6,827 bases of DNA. Source: Candidatus Competibacteraceae bacterium (lineage in GTDB: Bacteria > Pseudomonadota > Gammaproteobacteria > Competibacterales > Competibacteraceae). The DNA is taken from contig JAGRHI010000217.1 of NCBI GenBank assembly GCA_020445045.1, forward strand, positions 1-6,827, written 5' to 3'. Under the pieces are notes generated by a model, which saw nothing but the letters and a program-made list of their open reading frames with translations, was not told the DNA's origin and ran no database searches. Of the stretch, positions 5,878 through 6,827 are shown piece by piece. A program made the translations under genes and the position numbers. Each line of letters starts with the position of its first letter. Position 1 is the first letter of the stretch.

Positions 5878-6578
5878 AGGCGATGATTCTTGCCGCCGGG
5901 CGGGGCGAACGAATGCGGCCGCTGACCGATCACACCCCCAAACCGCTGCTACCCGTCGCTGGCCAACCACTGATCGTCCACCAAATGACCGCGCTGCGGG
6001 CGGCGGGCATCACCGAACTGGTGATCAACACGGGCCATCTGGGGGCACAACTGGCGTCGGTGCTGGGTGACGGCGGAACATGGGGACTGCGTATCGTCTA
6101 TTCCCCGGAGCCGCCCGAGGCACTGGAAACCGGTGGCGGCATCTTCCAGGCCCTGCCGCTGCTCGGTTCGGAGCCGTTCCTGGTGGTCAACGGCGATGTG
6201 TGGACCGATTATCCCTTCGTCCGTCTGCCGGCCGCGCCCGTCGGATTGGCGCATCTGGTGCTGGTCGATAATCCGTCGCATCATCCCGCAGGCGATTTTT
6301 CCTTGCGGAACGGACGGGTGGAGGAGACCGGCGCGGCACGGCTGACCTTCAGCGGGATCAGCGTATTGCGGCCGGAACTGTTCGCCGATTGCGCACCGGG
6401 CCGCTTTCCGCTGGGTCCGTTGTTGCGGCGGGCGATGGCGGACGAGCGAGTGAGCGGCGAACATCATCGTGGCGGCTGGCGGGACATCGGAACGCCGCAA
6501 CGCTTGGCCGAACTGGACGGCGAGTTGCGGCGCCGACACCAGGAGCAGCGTGCAAGCTCGCCTTCGATCGGAGACTGA
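5874..6578 (+). CDS. murU: N-acetylmuramate alpha-1-phosphate uridylyltransferase MurU
   Basis: MurU joins MurNAc alpha-1-phosphate and UTP to give UDP-MurNAc and pyrophosphate, completing the recycling shortcut that skips MurA and MurB. The 234-residue protein is a short sugar-1-phosphate nucleotidyltransferase. It has the signature LAAGRGERMRPLT (6-18), PKPLLPV (22-28), the sugar-site ETGGGI (85-90), the metal-binding NGDVW (106-110), FSGISVL (159-165) and WRDIGTPQRL (202-211). It lacks the C-terminal left-handed helix acetyltransferase domain of GlmU, fitting a dedicated MurU. It overlaps the amgK stop by GTGA and surely shares its transcript. The start GTG gives the family-typical MKAMILAAG. 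In Pseudomonas putida this pathway gives intrinsic fosfomycin tolerance; the MurNAc-6-phosphate phosphatase MupP needed upstream is not in the window. A generic glucose-1-phosphate thymidylyltransferase-like label is the alternative, disfavoured by context. Confidence 0.94.
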   Translation: MKAMILAAGRGERMRPLTDHTPKPLLPVAGQPLIVHQMTALRAAGITELVINTGHLGAQLASVLGDGGTWGLRIVYSPEPPEALETGGGIFQALPLLGSEPFLVVNGDVWTDYPFVRLPAAPVGLAHLVLVDNPSHHPAGDFSLRNGRVEETGAARLTFSGISVLRPELFADCAPGRFPLGPLLRRAMADERVSGEHHRGGWRDIGTPQRLAELDGELRRRHQEQRASSPSIGD

Positions 6579-6663
6579 ATACCCTGGCTCTCGCCGACGC
6601 CTTGCATGCGCCATTGGTCGGATCGCACCGGCGAGGGCACCGTCGATCAGCGGCCGGCTCCGC
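6579..6663. other. Convergent intergenic gap between murU and phoU with inverted repeats
   Basis: This 85-base gap has no gene. GCTCTCGCCG at 6587-6596 pairs with CGGCGAGGGC at 6629-6638 (ten pairs including one T:G wobble, 32-base loop), and a second compact hairpin overlaps the phoU stop. No T-tract follows in either direction, so this is a structured transcript end rather than a textbook terminator. Confidence 0.45.
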
Positions 6664-6671
6664 TCAGCCGG
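6654..6671. terminator. Hairpin at the phoU 3' end, possible weak terminator
   Basis: CCGGCT (6654-6659) and AGCCGG (6666-6671) form a perfect 6-bp stem around a 6-base loop, with a G:T pair able to extend it by one. The stem spans the phoU stop codon (6664-6666). There is no following U-run on either strand. It could mark the end of the two converging transcripts together with the larger repeat at 6587-6638. Confidence 0.25.
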
Positions 6672-6827
6672 TGGTGTGCCGAACGTCCTGCCCCTCGACG
6701 ATATAGATCACGTATTCGGCCAGATTGTCGGCGTGGTCGGCGACCCGCTTGAGGGCCTTGAACGCCAGCACCACGTCGATGATCGTCGCCACCATCGGTC
6801 CACCCTCCAGCGACAGCACGCTGAGCG
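6664..6827 (-). CDS. phoU: Phosphate-signalling regulator PhoU, C-terminal end (partial)
   Basis: Translating the minus strand gives 53 residues ending at TGA 6666-6664; the gene continues past the right edge. The tail reads ...FKALKRVADHADNLAEYVIY then IVEGQDVRHTTG. This matches the PhoU C-terminal helix pattern L-x-R-(I/V)-(G/A)-D-H-A-x-N-(I/L)-A-E-x-V-I-Y-x-V-x-G-x-D-x-R-H, whose acidic and histidine residues bind a metal cluster in known structures. PhoU links the PstSCAB phosphate transporter to the PhoR/PhoB two-component system and represses the Pho regulon when phosphate is plentiful. The usual PhoU GD is AD here (V-A-D-H-A-D-N). pst genes would be expected to the right but cannot be seen. 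The gene converges on murU. Confidence 0.88.
   Translation of the reverse strand, partial: LSVLSLEGGPMVATIIDVVLAFKALKRVADHADNLAEYVIYIVEGQDVRHTTG

Noticed and set aside
5949..6614. A 221-codon minus-strand open frame opposite murU.
   Set aside because: Antisense shadow in GC-rich DNA with no recognisable motifs; murU motifs on the plus strand are unambiguous.
1..6827. Search for CRISPR arrays, tRNA or rRNA genes, insertion sequences, direct repeats and DnaA boxes.
   Set aside because: None recognised by eye; every stretch outside the listed genes is under 200 bases and is described above.

Overview
The window reads as chromosomal core DNA from a high-GC gammaproteobacterium. The main support is the order surA-lptD facing amgK-murU, which matches the Pseudomonas arrangement (ksgA, pdxA, surA, lptD, then divergent amgK, murU). 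LptD keeps all four cysteines known from E. coli LptD, and there is a Pseudomonas-type parS-like sequence. I cannot name the genus. The lack of pdxA between surA and ksgA, and the flanking ychF and phoU ends, show it is not a typical Pseudomonas or enteric arrangement.

Layout. Positions 1-110 (+) are the last 35 codons of ychF. A 185-base convergent intergenic stretch with GC-rich inverted repeats follows. The minus strand then carries a compact operon read from right to left: lptD (4787-2517), surA (2505-1081) and ksgA (1084-296). Gaps are 11 bases between lptD and surA and a 4-base GTGA overlap between surA and ksgA. A 76-base AT-richer divergent promoter region (4788-4863) separates it from the plus-strand pair amgK-murU (4864-6578), which also overlaps by GTGA. 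An 85-base convergent gap with two inverted repeats leads to the C-terminal end of phoU on the minus strand, cut by the window edge.

Function. The left operon combines outer-membrane assembly (the LPS translocon LptD and the periplasmic chaperone SurA that helps fold it) with ribosome maturation (KsgA). The right operon is the anabolic peptidoglycan recycling shortcut. AmgK phosphorylates MurNAc at C1 and MurU makes UDP-MurNAc, bypassing the MurA/MurB route. A single divergent region may therefore serve both envelope branches.

No mobile element, CRISPR array, RNA gene or clearly novel gene system is visible. The most notable signal not explained by gene annotation is a 16-base near-palindrome inside ksgA (497-512) that closely matches the ParB-binding centromere parS. 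If functional, it would place this locus in the origin-proximal part of the chromosome.
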